DNA of 38,728 bases from Brevibacillus centrosporus. GTDB taxonomy: Bacteria; Bacillota; Bacilli; Brevibacillales; Brevibacillaceae. The translations under genes and the position numbers were made by a program. Each line of letters starts with the position of its first letter. Position 1 is the stretch's first letter. Positions 24,656 to 32,660 of this stretch are shown in pieces. The stretch is from contig NZ_RHHP01000024.1 in assembly GCF_003710815.1 (NCBI RefSeq), forward strand, positions 1 to 38,728, read 5' to 3'. Under the pieces are notes generated by a model. That model was not told where the DNA came from. It saw nothing but the letters and a program-made list of their open reading frames with translations, and did not search any database.

Positions 24656-24746
24656 AACCCGACCAGAGATACCGGCCGGGTTAAAAATACGTTGAGCTAT
24701 CAAACCGTTCGTATAATGAGGTCAACCAGTTTTATTGGTTGACCTC
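24656..24746. other. Two hairpins in the gap between tnsC and the unknown gene
   Basis: AACCCGACC / GGCCGGGTT (24656-24681, one mismatch) and a perfect 11-bp repeat GAGGTCAACCA / TGGTTGACCTC (24718-24746) followed on the plus strand by GTTTGTTT. They lie in the 297-bp non-coding gap downstream of tnsC. The second may act as a terminator, though best in the plus direction. The gap implies the unknown gene and tniQ have their own promoter. Confidence 0.4.
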
Positions 24747-24845
24747 GTTTGTTTAAGGAATCGTACCATTATTATCAAAGGAAAGTAGCTACCATTAAGA
24801 ATATTTAAACAGGTTTGTTAGATAATAGTCATCATATGACTCCAC

Positions 24846-25793
24846 TCATGATAACGCTACCTTTTTCTTGTTTATTACCCTATCTTCCTTACTCAACATT
24901 TTTTCAAACTCAGCATCATCCATATCACTGCCAAATGTGATTTGCTTCGCTTTGACCAAAATATCAATCGTAAGGTTGGCCTTTGATAAATCGTTAAACC
25001 CTTCGTCTAATACTCCTTGAATTTTAAACGCTTCAATTAACAATGTATGAACCCTCTCCACAATTCCCTTCGTCCATAAATGCAATAGTTGAGGGTATCC
25101 TGTTTCCATATTACCTAGGCCAATTGGAGCTGGAAGATCGACTTGTCCCTCGATAGCCGTTAAAAAATTGCAAAACTCCTCGTTACATGTTTCAAATCGA
25201 AGTAACTTTCTCAAGCTAAACCTTCTATAGTACTGAAAACTTGATTTCTGCAGTTCTTCTGTATCTGGTGTCCCCACACAGACGATAGAAATCCCAGCCT
25301 CATTGGACACATGTTTCAATGCCTCCATACTGTCTGAGGACTTTACATATTTTGTGTTTTTAATGTAACTCATTTCATCAAGAATCAGCATCTCAACTTT
25401 TTGGTGTTTTAATAAAGTAAACACCCTCCGCTTTACATCACCAATTCTGGGAACTCCCGTAATTGGTGGAGCTCCTAAAGCCTTAATGATGGTCTGGTAA
25501 AATTCCAATATTGTAAAAGGGTTGGGCAACTCCATAAACACCACAGGTTTGATATCATATTCCGTTCCTTCCTCGTCTACATGAATGTACCCTGGATTAT
25601 GTTCCACGTACTTTTTTAACATCTCGGACTTTCCAACACCCGATTGACCGACAATAAAAAGATGCCGAGGTGCTGATTTCTTTTTACTTCGATGAAACCG
25701 GATAGAGTCCAAGGTTGCCCAGATCTCCTCTACCTTTGGATGAAGTACATAAAGATTGATAATACGATTGGCTAATTCTTCACATGGATTCAT
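24846..25793 (-). CDS. tnsC: TnsC-type AAA+ ATPase
   Basis: 315 residues, the short TniB-like form of TnsC (Tn7 TnsC is about 555). Walker A is GQSGVGKS (49-56), Walker B LILDE (135-139), with a sensor-type VCVGTPDTEELQ and the conserved arginine-rich YYRRFSLRKLLRF. It forms the ATP-dependent filament that links the target-selecting TniQ/TnsD to the TnsA/TnsB transposase. ATG 25793 is used; the ribosome site is modest (GTGGGA). It lies 72 bp after tnsB in the same direction. Confidence 0.92.
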   Translation of the reverse strand: MNPCEELANRIINLYVLHPKVEEIWATLDSIRFHRSKKKSAPRHLFIVGQSGVGKSEMLKKYVEHNPGYIHVDEEGTEYDIKPVVFMELPNPFTILEFYQTIIKALGAPPITGVPRIGDVKRRVFTLLKHQKVEMLILDEMSYIKNTKYVKSSDSMEALKHVSNEAGISIVCVGTPDTEELQKSSFQYYRRFSLRKLLRFETCNEEFCNFLTAIEGQVDLPAPIGLGNMETGYPQLLHLWTKGIVERVHTLLIEAFKIQGVLDEGFNDLSKANLTIDILVKAKQITFGSDMDDAEFEKMLSKEDRVINKKKVALS

Positions 25794-25865
25794 TGCATTT
25801 TTCCCACTTTCTTTTAAAACCGTTTTGAAAGATTTTATTTGTAAAGTAACTACTCTTAAATCACT

Positions 25866-27668
25866 TTATTTGCCTGCTTCTCTTTTCTGTTCTTGGTACC
25901 TGATAAATGCAATTAAATCGCTTTCCATTGGTACATGTTTACCTTCTTTTGTCTCTTTAGGTGATGTTAAGTTGACTTCAAAATTCATCCTCATAGCTGC
26001 TGCTCGAGCTTTTCGGCCTTTTTTGTAAAGCTCCTCCGTCCTTTCTCGTAGCCGCATTTTTGCTTCCATAATCATTTGTGTACCTGGTACACGCTTACTT
26101 TTTAGTTCAGCTTCTTCACCAAGAATCTCTCTGATTTTCTTGTAAGTGTATAGATTAACATTTTCCAATTGCTCAGCTGATGGCTGCACTGCGAGCACTT
26201 CTTCATATTCTGTTGAATCAGGAAGTTGGATATAGATCTTTGATATGTCGTCGATATCGTACTTTACTTTATATCTTTTGGTCGTGCTTATGAGGTTAGA
26301 TAGTTTATCTGATTTATAAAACACGTTATTTAACCGAATACCATCTCGCGTATACCTCTTTATAATCGTAGGTAATAACTCAATCTTTAATGTTTCTTCT
26401 TCGCTATCATCGATAAAATCCGGATAACCAACTTGTTTAAGACCATCGATGTAACGTGTAATCGGCCGATTGGCATCCAGAGGTAAGCCTCTGTGGACAT
26501 CCATGTGATACTCGTCTGTAATGTACCGTGTCAGCAATTCAATAACATTTCCCAACGTTAATTTTGCATCCTCTTCTGGGTTGTATTCTCCCAGTTGGGT
26601 TACATTACTTTTTCTTGTACCATCCCAACCATGGATTATAGATGTATTCAATGTTCCGAAAAGCCTTTCAATTGTTCCTCCATAACGAGGGGTTCTAACG
26701 GGACGGTACCTAACATTTGCTTTCAACGTTTCATTAATCATGCGTTTTACAGCTGTACTTTTAAAATCTGGTCCATTATCTAAATGGAAGATCTTTGGAA
26801 TGCCAAACACGTTCCACTCATTGATTAACCCATACTTAGCCTTAACATTCTTAAACAGGATTCCATGTTGTATCGCTTTTCTTACCACGTTTGCAGAAGG
26901 CGGTTCAAATGAAATGTACATGCACCAGACCATTCGACTAAACACATCTATTCCGAGTGTGATCCAAGGTCTTCCAATGACTAAACCACTTTTGTCATCA
27001 ATAACATCTACATCGAGTTGGGTGTGATCAATTTCGACGATATGTAGAGGGTATAGTGCTTCTTCATTTGAAAAACCTCTTAATACTGGATCGTACTTTT
27101 GCGATGCCTTCTTCCCTTCTTGCATTCTCTCTTTGATTTTGGGATCAATCCGATTAATCAATTTATTGATTGTAATATAAGGAGGTGGGTCAATTTCTTC
27201 CTTGGCACATTTAATTTCAATGGATCGATAAATAGCAGTTATACTTGGCTTTTTTGTTGTGAGATACTCCTGTTCAATAATAGCTTTAATTATTGAAATA
27301 TATTTTTCGTCCAAGCGAACTTGTAATACATCCAAGACCCACTGCGGATCCTTTGGATGACAAATTTCCAAAGCTTTGTTATCTTTCCGGTGAATGTAGC
27401 CTGTTCCAGCCTTTGTTACTAACCCCTCTTCACCTTTTTGCTCCATTTCTCGTTCGGCTGCCCTATAGGAAGATAGATATCTTTTTATAGTTCTTCCGGA
27501 GATTCCGACCTTTTTGGATATTCGATCTACAATATCTTTTTGGGTAATGTCGTAAACCGTTTCATTCTCCAGTAAAAGTTCTCGATGATACTCCATGAAT
27601 TCGTACACAGCCCTAACATCGCCACTTTTTATATCATCCAATACAACAAGTGGCCTAATAATCTCCAT
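25866..27668 (-). CDS. tnsB: TnsB DDE transposase, main part
   Basis: 600 residues from the internal ATG. HTH-like N-terminal region (DIVDRISKKVGISGRTIKRY), an rve/RNase H-like core with catalytic D214 (VEIDHTQLD), D297 (FHLDNGPDF) and E334 (YGGTIERLFG), and the C-terminal Mu-type beta-barrel region. It cuts and joins the 3' ends of the element and binds the repeats at both ends. The frame is open further upstream, and joining it at the A8 run (27748-27755) to the 74-codon ORF at 27710 gives a TnsB with the normal N-terminal domain. ATG 27668 has only a poor ribosome site, so it is probably not the natural start. Confidence 0.92.
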   Translation of the reverse strand: MEIIRPLVVLDDIKSGDVRAVYEFMEYHRELLLENETVYDITQKDIVDRISKKVGISGRTIKRYLSSYRAAEREMEQKGEEGLVTKAGTGYIHRKDNKALEICHPKDPQWVLDVLQVRLDEKYISIIKAIIEQEYLTTKKPSITAIYRSIEIKCAKEEIDPPPYITINKLINRIDPKIKERMQEGKKASQKYDPVLRGFSNEEALYPLHIVEIDHTQLDVDVIDDKSGLVIGRPWITLGIDVFSRMVWCMYISFEPPSANVVRKAIQHGILFKNVKAKYGLINEWNVFGIPKIFHLDNGPDFKSTAVKRMINETLKANVRYRPVRTPRYGGTIERLFGTLNTSIIHGWDGTRKSNVTQLGEYNPEEDAKLTLGNVIELLTRYITDEYHMDVHRGLPLDANRPITRYIDGLKQVGYPDFIDDSEEETLKIELLPTIIKRYTRDGIRLNNVFYKSDKLSNLISTTKRYKVKYDIDDISKIYIQLPDSTEYEEVLAVQPSAEQLENVNLYTYKKIREILGEEAELKSKRVPGTQMIMEAKMRLRERTEELYKKGRKARAAAMRMNFEVNLTSPKETKEGKHVPMESDLIAFIRYQEQKREAGK

Positions 27669-27709
27669 TCGCTCTGAGACTTTTTGTCTTAACGGTTCAG
27701 AGAGTGAGT

Positions 27710-27934
27710 CTAAAACTGAGTAAAATTTTTTAATATTTTGCTCGGCCTTTTTTTTAACATTGATTTTCCAGGTATAAATGTAGGGTTACTAATCAAATTT
27801 ATGTACTCGAACGTTAGAACCTCATTGTCACTTTCTCTTTTAATGATGACATTTGGGGGATCAACAGAAATCACAGTAAACTTTTTTCCGTAAAGTAGTA
27901 ACTCAGAATTAACTTTCAATTGTTGAAGTTTCAT
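27710..27934 (-). CDS. tnsB: N-terminal domain of TnsB, in the -1-offset frame
   Basis: 74 residues (MKLQQLKVNSELLLYGKKFT through IRRES-like basic stretch to FTQF). The first 60 resemble the short N-terminal beta domain of TnsB proteins, with the pattern of a small L-x-G-x-x-x-x-I-x-x-V-D-x-x-x-V-x-I fold. The product then reads MLKKRPSK at an A8 run and stops shortly after. A -1 shift there continues straight into the TnsB frame (KKKAEQNIKKFYSVLDSLSE). It overlaps the end of tnsA by 26 nt, as expected of a tnsA-tnsB junction. It is unlikely to be an independent gene. Confidence 0.7.
   Translation of the reverse strand: MKLQQLKVNSELLLYGKKFTVISVDPPNVIIKRESDNEVLTFEYINLISNPTFIPGKSMLKKRPSKILKNFTQF
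27748..27755 (-). other. A8 slippery run at the tnsB frame switch
   Basis: Eight consecutive A on the minus strand within ATG-TTA-AAA-AAA-AGG. An A-AAA-AAA heptamer sits in register for a -1 ribosomal shift, and one extra A added by RNA polymerase slippage would have the same effect. The frames before and after are both coding. A simple deletion of one A is the alternative. Confidence 0.65.
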
Positions 27935-28679
27935 TGGTCACTCTCTCCTCAATCAATATGTTTGAAAATTGATTTATAAAGGGGATATTAGTAACTTCGC
28001 TGTACTCGGTTATTCTTTCGTGCAGACTGATGCTAAAAACACCGGTAGCGATCAAGTGATATATGATTGGGAGGATAAACAAGGGGTCAATTCGAAGAGA
28101 AAAATCATAGGCTAGATCAACGATTGAGGATTTTCCAAGTTGATTGATCCTTCTTACTAATTCAGGAATCCATAGATCTGCGTTCTTTCGTTTTTTAATG
28201 AAGCCTTCTAAAAATTTGATGTTTGTTTGAATTACTTTGGGAAGTACTTTAGGGTAAGTAACCGAGTAATGCCAACCCTGATCCATAGCGTACTTCCTAC
28301 AAAGAACGTTGCATTTTTCATATGTGGCTGTAGTAACCGCTTCCTTCTCCTTTATTTGGTAAAGCAAAGGAACAAAGCCATTTCTAAATACGAGAACATC
28401 AGGGACGTGTGACCATGTTTTTTTGTTTCCCTGCTTGTCCATAAAAGGAACCAAAATGTTAATTGGCTGGACATAGTATCTAATAACGGAAGTATCCAGC
28501 TCCAAGATAAAGTAAAATAAATATTCATTCATTGAATGATATTCGACTACCCTATTCATTTTATTACTATGAAAAGAACCGATAATATGTGGCATCTGCC
28601 AACTAATCTTATTGTCAACTCTTCTTTTAGGAGCATAAGTTTTGTCCTCTTGTTCCCAATCCCTATCGTTCCAAATCAC
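27909..28679 (-). CDS. tnsA: TnsA endonuclease of the Tn7-like transposase
   Basis: About 256 residues (Tn7 TnsA has 273). Restriction-enzyme-like catalytic residues are visible: E52 in HSMNEYLFYFILELD, D94 in HVPDVLVF, and the QxK pair with K110 in YQIKEKE. A winged-helix-type C-terminal domain follows and would contact TnsC. TnsA cuts the 5' ends, so transposition should be cut-and-paste. GTG 28679 is chosen as start because AGGGGG lies 6 nt upstream; an ORF start at 28790 would overlap the promoter and adds an unlikely N-terminus. It is the first gene of the tns operon. Confidence 0.9.
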   Translation of the reverse strand: MIWNDRDWEQEDKTYAPKRRVDNKISWQMPHIIGSFHSNKMNRVVEYHSMNEYLFYFILELDTSVIRYYVQPINILVPFMDKQGNKKTWSHVPDVLVFRNGFVPLLYQIKEKEAVTTATYEKCNVLCRKYAMDQGWHYSVTYPKVLPKVIQTNIKFLEGFIKKRKNADLWIPELVRRINQLGKSSIVDLAYDFSLRIDPLFILPIIYHLIATGVFSISLHERITEYSEVTNIPFINQFSNILIEERVTNETSTIES

Positions 28680-28740
28680 ATTATTCCCCCTGTTTAAAAA
28701 GTACGTATTATGACAAAACATAATATATCTATGAATATTT

Positions 28741-28769
28741 ATTATAGTGTATATTGACATTTTCCCCAA
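28741..28769 (-). promoter_or_regulatory. Probable tnsA promoter
   Basis: On the minus strand TTGGGG (28764-28769), 17-nt spacer, TATAAT (28741-28746), about 60 nt before the tnsA GTG and downstream of the insulating terminator. Confidence 0.6.
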
Positions 28770-28803
28770 AAATGTATTAATCAAACCCAACTACTTGAAA
28801 TAA

Positions 28804-28846
28804 CTAAAAAGACCTGATATGACAACGATTTGTCATATCAGGTCTT
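28804..28846 (-). terminator. Terminator inside the right transposon end, insulating tnsA from glmS
   Basis: A perfect 17-bp inverted repeat (28809-28825 and 28830-28846) with a 4-nt loop is followed on the minus strand by TTTTTAG. It lies 78 bp inside the element and would end glmS mRNA, replacing the host terminator displaced by the insertion. Confidence 0.85.
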
Positions 28847-28924
28847 AAAGAGATTTGTCACTTTTACTTATAATATGGTGACAATAATAAGTATAATCAG
28901 TGACAACATTAGATATAAATCACA
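28847..28924 (-). repeat. Right (glmS-proximal) end of the Tn7-like transposon
   Basis: Reading inward on the minus strand: TGTGATTTATATCTAATGT, TGTCACTGATTATACTTAT, TGTCACCATATTATAAGT, then GTGACAAATC. The spacing of about 22 nt is typical of the overlapping TnsB sites of a Tn7 right end. Confidence 0.82.
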
Positions 28925-28952
28925 ACAACAACCCTTATACCCTATTCGTCCC
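28925..28952. other. attTn7-type insertion site downstream of glmS, with right copy of the duplication
   Basis: ACAAC at 28925-28929 repeats 4406-4410. Twenty-eight nt separate the transposon end from the glmS stop. The adjoining glmS codons encode the conserved NLAKSVTVE ending that TnsD of Tn7-type elements reads. Confidence 0.88.
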
Positions 28953-30785
28953 CTACTCCACTGTCACACTCTTCGCCAGATTCCGTGGTTTATCCACGTC
29001 CAGGCCGCGAGCGACAGAAGCAAAGTAGGACAGCAATTGCAATGGAATGACGGTCAGAATTGGTGCGAGCATAGGCAGCGTGGTTGGCAGGTAGATGACC
29101 TCATCGACGCTCTTCGCCAGGTCAGTGTTGCCTTCCATGGCAAAGCCCAGTACGCGTGCGCCGCGGGCTTTGACTTCCACGATGTTGCTCACCATTTTTT
29201 CGTAGATATCTGGTTGCGTAGCCAGTGCAACGACTGGTACGTTATCTTCAATCAGCGCCAGGGTACCGTGCTTCAGTTCACCAGCCGGGTACGCCTCGGA
29301 GTGGATATAAGAGATCTCCTTGAGCTTCAAAGAGCCTTCCAGCGACACCGCATAGTCGAGGCTGCGTCCGATAAAGAACAGGCTGTTTACGCCTTTGGTG
29401 CTCTCAGCAAAGTGACGTACCTGCTCAGCGTCTTCCAGCAAGGAAGTGATTTTCGCAGGGATGTCTTGCAGGTGGTCTACCACTTCAGCGACCTCAGCCG
29501 CTTTCAGCGTGCCTTTTACCTGTGCCAGATACAAGCTGAACAGATACAAGGTAACGACCTGGGACGTATACGCCTTTGTGGACGCAACTGCTACTTCTGG
29601 TCCAGCCCATGTGAAAAGGACCTCATCTGCTTCGCGAGCTACGGAGCTTCCAACTACGTTGGTGATGGCCATGACCTTGACGTTGGTCTTTTTCGCTTCA
29701 CGCAGAGCAGCCAGTGTGTCGGCCGTCTCACCGGATTGGCTGATGACGATCATCAAGGTGTTGTCTGTGTAGATCGGATCACGGTAGCGGAATTCCGATG
29801 CGACAGCAACCTCTACAGGCACGCGGGTCCATTTTTCAATGACATCTTTTCCGACCAGCCCAGCATGCATAGAGGTACCGCACGCGACGATGTAGATGCG
29901 ATCGTACTTCGCCAGCTCAGCATCGCTCATTTTCAACTCAGGCAAGATCACACGCTTTTGCTCCAGATCGATGCGAGCGCCCATGGTTTCACGAACGGCT
30001 TGTGGCTGCTCATGAATTTCCTTGAGCATAAACGAATCGTAGCCGCCCTTTTCCGCTTGCACCAGATCCCACTCAACATGGAACAGGTCCCGCTCGATTT
30101 TCTCGCCGGTTTCTGCATCCATCAGCTCGACGCCGTCGCGGGTGAGCACAGCCATTTCGCCTTCGTTCAAAATGTACACGTCACGCGTATGCTCCAAAAT
30201 CGCCGGGATGTCCGAACCGATGAAGCTTTCGCCATCGCCCACACCCACAACCAGTGGGCTTGCCAGACGAACTGCCACCAGCTTATCTGGCTCATGCTCG
30301 GTCATGATTCCCAAAGCGTAGGCACCACGCATACGTTGTACCGCTTTGCGTGCAGTCGAAACGATATCCCCATCATACAAGTCAGCCAGCAAATGAGCGA
30401 TGACTTCGGTATCGGTCTCAGAAGTAAAGGTATAGCCTTTGCTCAGCAGCTCTTCTTTGATCGGCAGGAAGTTCTCGATGATTCCATTATGCACGACAGC
30501 AAAAGAATGCTTTGCATCGGTATGAGGGTGAGAATTCTCGTCAGACGGTTTTCCATGTGTCGCCCAACGTGTATGCCCAATCCCCATAAAACCACCCAAC
30601 GGATGAGATTCCAGACGCTCTTCCAGCACAGCCAGACGGCCCTGTGCTTTATCCAGCTCCAACCCCTTCTCGTTGATTACGGCAACCCCAGCCGAGTCGT
30701 ATCCACGATACTCCAGCTTGCGAAGACCCCCGATGATAATATCCTGCGCTTGTTTATTTCCAATATATCCAACGATTCCGCACAT
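28953..30785 (-). CDS. glmS: Glutamine-fructose-6-phosphate aminotransferase (isomerizing)
   Basis: 610 residues, normal length. It makes glucosamine-6-phosphate for peptidoglycan. N-terminal glutaminase domain beginning MCGIVGYIGN with nucleophile Cys2 and HTRWATHG, then two SIS sugar-isomerase domains with IVACGTSMHAG and SQSGETADT, ending DVDKPRNLAKSVTVE. ATG 30785 is set by the required Cys2 and by GGAAGGGG 10 nt upstream. It is preceded by a glmS ribozyme (30925-31077). Its 3' end is the attTn7 target and is unchanged by the insertion. Confidence 0.98.
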   Translation of the reverse strand: MCGIVGYIGNKQAQDIIIGGLRKLEYRGYDSAGVAVINEKGLELDKAQGRLAVLEERLESHPLGGFMGIGHTRWATHGKPSDENSHPHTDAKHSFAVVHNGIIENFLPIKEELLSKGYTFTSETDTEVIAHLLADLYDGDIVSTARKAVQRMRGAYALGIMTEHEPDKLVAVRLASPLVVGVGDGESFIGSDIPAILEHTRDVYILNEGEMAVLTRDGVELMDAETGEKIERDLFHVEWDLVQAEKGGYDSFMLKEIHEQPQAVRETMGARIDLEQKRVILPELKMSDAELAKYDRIYIVACGTSMHAGLVGKDVIEKWTRVPVEVAVASEFRYRDPIYTDNTLMIVISQSGETADTLAALREAKKTNVKVMAITNVVGSSVAREADEVLFTWAGPEVAVASTKAYTSQVVTLYLFSLYLAQVKGTLKAAEVAEVVDHLQDIPAKITSLLEDAEQVRHFAESTKGVNSLFFIGRSLDYAVSLEGSLKLKEISYIHSEAYPAGELKHGTLALIEDNVPVVALATQPDIYEKMVSNIVEVKARGARVLGFAMEGNTDLAKSVDEVIYLPTTLPMLAPILTVIPLQLLSYFASVARGLDVDKPRNLAKSVTVE

Positions 30786-30809
30786 AAGTGATGATCCCCT
30801 TCCAAATAA

Positions 30810-30856
30810 GGCGGGGACACAACCCAATGCCAATGGTACGGGGGTGTGCCCCCGCC
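30810..30856 (-). other. GC-rich hairpin in the glmS leader
   Basis: On the minus strand GGCGGGGGCACA pairs with TGTGTCCCCGCC (one mismatch) 24 nt before the glmS start, followed by TTATTT. A smaller alternative GGGGG-CACA-CCCCC competes with it. It could attenuate transcription or stabilise the cleaved mRNA; the role is open. Confidence 0.5.
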
Positions 30857-30924
30857 ATTCCATTTATTTTATATATTCACGTTTTGCATTCATCGTAAAT
30901 CGTCCACTGACAATCTAAAACGTA

Positions 30925-31077
30925 TCATGCACAGGATTTTGTCCATCGGATCTCTCCGATATTTTGTACCTGCGCTCCACGGTAGTGATACTGCTCCCGG
31001 GAGGTATCCGCCGAATCCTTCGATAAACCTCCACCTCGTCCACTGGGCACATCCGGTCTGCCGCAGTGCTGGCGCTT
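30925..31077 (-). ncRNA. glmS ribozyme/riboswitch
   Basis: On the minus strand the conserved elements occur in order: AGCGCC at 31076-31071 (cleavage just 5' of GCGCC), GGACGAGGTGGAGGTTTATC, TTCGGCGGATACCTCCCGG, then a stem ATCGGA-gaga-TCCGAT matching P4. Glucosamine-6-phosphate acts as cofactor for self-cleavage, lowering glmS mRNA. The 116-codon ORF across it is spurious. Confidence 0.9.
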
Positions 31078-31231
31078 TCCAACAAGTTGATCATCGCATT
31101 TCGGATCTTCGTTCTTTTTCCGCGAATCGCCTCCCTTTCCCATACAGATTGTGCAAAAGCTAGACGCACATGAACACTGTACCACATCTCGCTGTTAGCG
31201 ACAATCCTCTCTTTGTCTTTTACTAGTATGC

Positions 31232-31258
31232 AAAAGGGAGTGGCCACGAACCACTCCC
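31232..31258 (-). terminator. Terminator after glmM
   Basis: GGGAGTGG / CCACTCCC around a 7-nt loop, followed on the minus strand by TTTTGC, 13 bp after the glmM stop. It separates glmM from the glmS ribozyme leader. Confidence 0.78.
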
Positions 31259-31270
31259 TACACATATTTT

Positions 31271-32617
31271 TTACACCAATTCCTGTTTGACCACGTCGAC
31301 GATCCGATGAACCAAGCCCTCGAGCTGAGATGCATCTGGACCTTCTGCCATGACGCGAACGATTGGCTCCGTGCCAGAAGGACGAACGAGTACGCGACCG
31401 TTTCCAGCCAGCTCCTCCTCCACCTCGCGAATAGCCTGTTCGATAGCGACATTGCCATTCAGCTTGGATTTATCCTCTACCCGCACATTGATCAAAAGCT
31501 GCGGATACTTCACCATGACCTTTTTGAGCTCGGACAAAGGCTTTCCTGATTCCTTGACGATATTGAGGAGCTGCAGGCCAGTCAAGAGGCCGTCTCCCGT
31601 CGTATTGTAATCCAAGAAAACGATATGTCCGGATTGCTCTCCGCCCAGGTTGTAGCCGCCACGCAGCATTTCTTCTACTACATAGCGGTCCCCGACAGCG
31701 GTCTTGGTGGTATTGATGGAGCATTCCTCCATGCCTTTGAAAAAGCCCATGTTGGCCATGACGGTCGTCACGATTGTATTGTTGTTCAGCTTCCCTTTAG
31801 CTTTTAGCGCACGCGCGCAGATCGCCATGATGTAGTCACCGTCGATGATTTCACCAGTATCATCCACGGCGATACAACGGTCCGCATCGCCGTCAAAGGA
31901 AAGACCCAGATCGGCTTTATGTTTCAGCACTTCCTCCTGAACGCGCTCAGGATGAGTAGAGCCGCATTGATCGTTGATGTTGATTCCGTTCGGATTCGCA
32001 CCGATGGTAATCACCTCAGCATCGACATCGGCAAACAGGCGCGCTGCCAGTGAGGAAACCGCCCCATTCGCGCAATCCAGCACGACCTTCAAGCCGTCAA
32101 ACCGCTCGGATACCGTGCTTTTCAGGTGAGACAGATATTTCTGTCCTCCCTCCAAAAACTCCAGTACCGTTCCGATATTTTCACCTGTCGGACGAGGCAA
32201 TGTGTCCTCTGTCGCGTCCAGGTATTGTTCGATTTCTACTTCTACTTCATCGGACAGTTTAAAGCCGTTGCTGCCGAAGAACTTAATGCCGTTATCCGGA
32301 AACGGATTGTGGGAGGCGGAAATCATGACACCCGCATCTGCTCCCAACGCTCGTGTGAGGTATGCCACACCCGAGGTAGAGATAACACCCAATCTGACCA
32401 CTTCAGCTCCGACCGATAGCAGGCCCGCCAAAAGTGAGTTTTCCAGCATTTGACCGGAGATCCGCGTATCACGTCCAATCACTACTTTTGGCTTGCCTTC
32501 TTGTTTGTGTCTCGTGAGAACATAACCGCCAACGCGTCCGATTTTAAATGCCAGTTCGGGTGTTAGCTGTGCGTTTGCCACACCGCGTACACCGTCAGTT
32601 CCGAAATACTTCCCCAT
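31271..32617 (-). CDS. glmM: Phosphoglucosamine mutase
   Basis: 448 residues. It converts glucosamine-6-phosphate to glucosamine-1-phosphate. It begins [15 protein letters not shown]; the phospho-serine is S102 in [16 protein letters not shown], the metal loop is DGDADRC, and the sugar- and phosphate-binding loops are GEQSGHI and [12 protein letters not shown]. All core residues are present. It is the third gene of cdaA-cdaR-glmM, the usual Bacillales order linking c-di-AMP and cell-wall precursor synthesis. Confidence 0.98.
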   Translation of the reverse strand: MGKYFGTDGVRGVANAQLTPELAFKIGRVGGYVLTRHKQEGKPKVVIGRDTRISGQMLENSLLAGLLSVGAEVVRLGVISTSGVAYLTRALGADAGVMISASHNPFPDNGIKFFGSNGFKLSDEVEVEIEQYLDATEDTLPRPTGENIGTVLEFLEGGQKYLSHLKSTVSERFDGLKVVLDCANGAVSSLAARLFADVDAEVITIGANPNGININDQCGSTHPERVQEEVLKHKADLGLSFDGDADRCIAVDDTGEIIDGDYIMAICARALKAKGKLNNNTIVTTVMANMGFFKGMEECSINTTKTAVGDRYVVEEMLRGGYNLGGEQSGHIVFLDYNTTGDGLLTGLQLLNIVKESGKPLSELKKVMVKYPQLLINVRVEDKSKLNGNVAIEQAIREVEEELAGNGRVLVRPSGTEPIVRVMAEGPDASQLEGLVHRIVDVVKQELV

Positions 32618-32660
32618 GTTTGTCCCTCATTTCCTTCCTTGTGCACACAACAGCTTATGT

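Larger units (their letters stand above)
4411..28924. mobile_element. Complete Tn7-like transposon at glmS attTn7, carrying a sulfur/persulfide cargo
   Basis: A 24,514-bp element. The ends are inverted repeats matching at 21 of 25 positions (4411-4435 against the reverse complement of 28900-28924), both starting TGTGA, and are flanked by ACAAC on both sides. The glmS-proximal end carries tightly spaced TGT-type sites, the distal end more widely spaced ones, as in Tn7 right and left ends. Genes from the right end are tnsA, tnsB, tnsC, an unknown gene, tniQ, about 15 kb of cargo, then a second tniQ. Twenty-eight nt separate the glmS stop from the end, close to the site used by Tn7. All element genes except one 56-codon ORF are on the minus strand, the same strand as glmS. 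tnsB is frameshifted, so present activity is uncertain. Confidence 0.9.

Noticed and set aside
28680..28790. Longer tnsA start at 28790
   Set aside because: The extra 37 codons cover the likely -10 box and lack a ribosome site, whereas GTG 28679 has AGGGGG 6 nt upstream.
4411..28924. CRISPR-associated transposon
   Set aside because: Two TniQ genes raised the idea, but I found no cas gene and no repeat-spacer array in the element; cargo between the tniQ genes is sulfur metabolism.
4411..28924. Insertion end at 28930 (TGTTGTTGTGA) instead of 28924
   Set aside because: Three overlapping TGT triplets allow this, but only the TGTGA boundary gives matching ends at both sides and an identical 5-bp duplication.
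28830..30791. 653-codon plus-strand ORF across glmS
   Set aside because: It is the shadow of glmS, whose protein is unmistakable on the other strand; the plus-strand product has no family pattern.
30915..31265. 116-codon minus-strand ORF between glmM and glmS
   Set aside because: It overlaps the conserved glmS ribozyme core and has no recognisable protein pattern.
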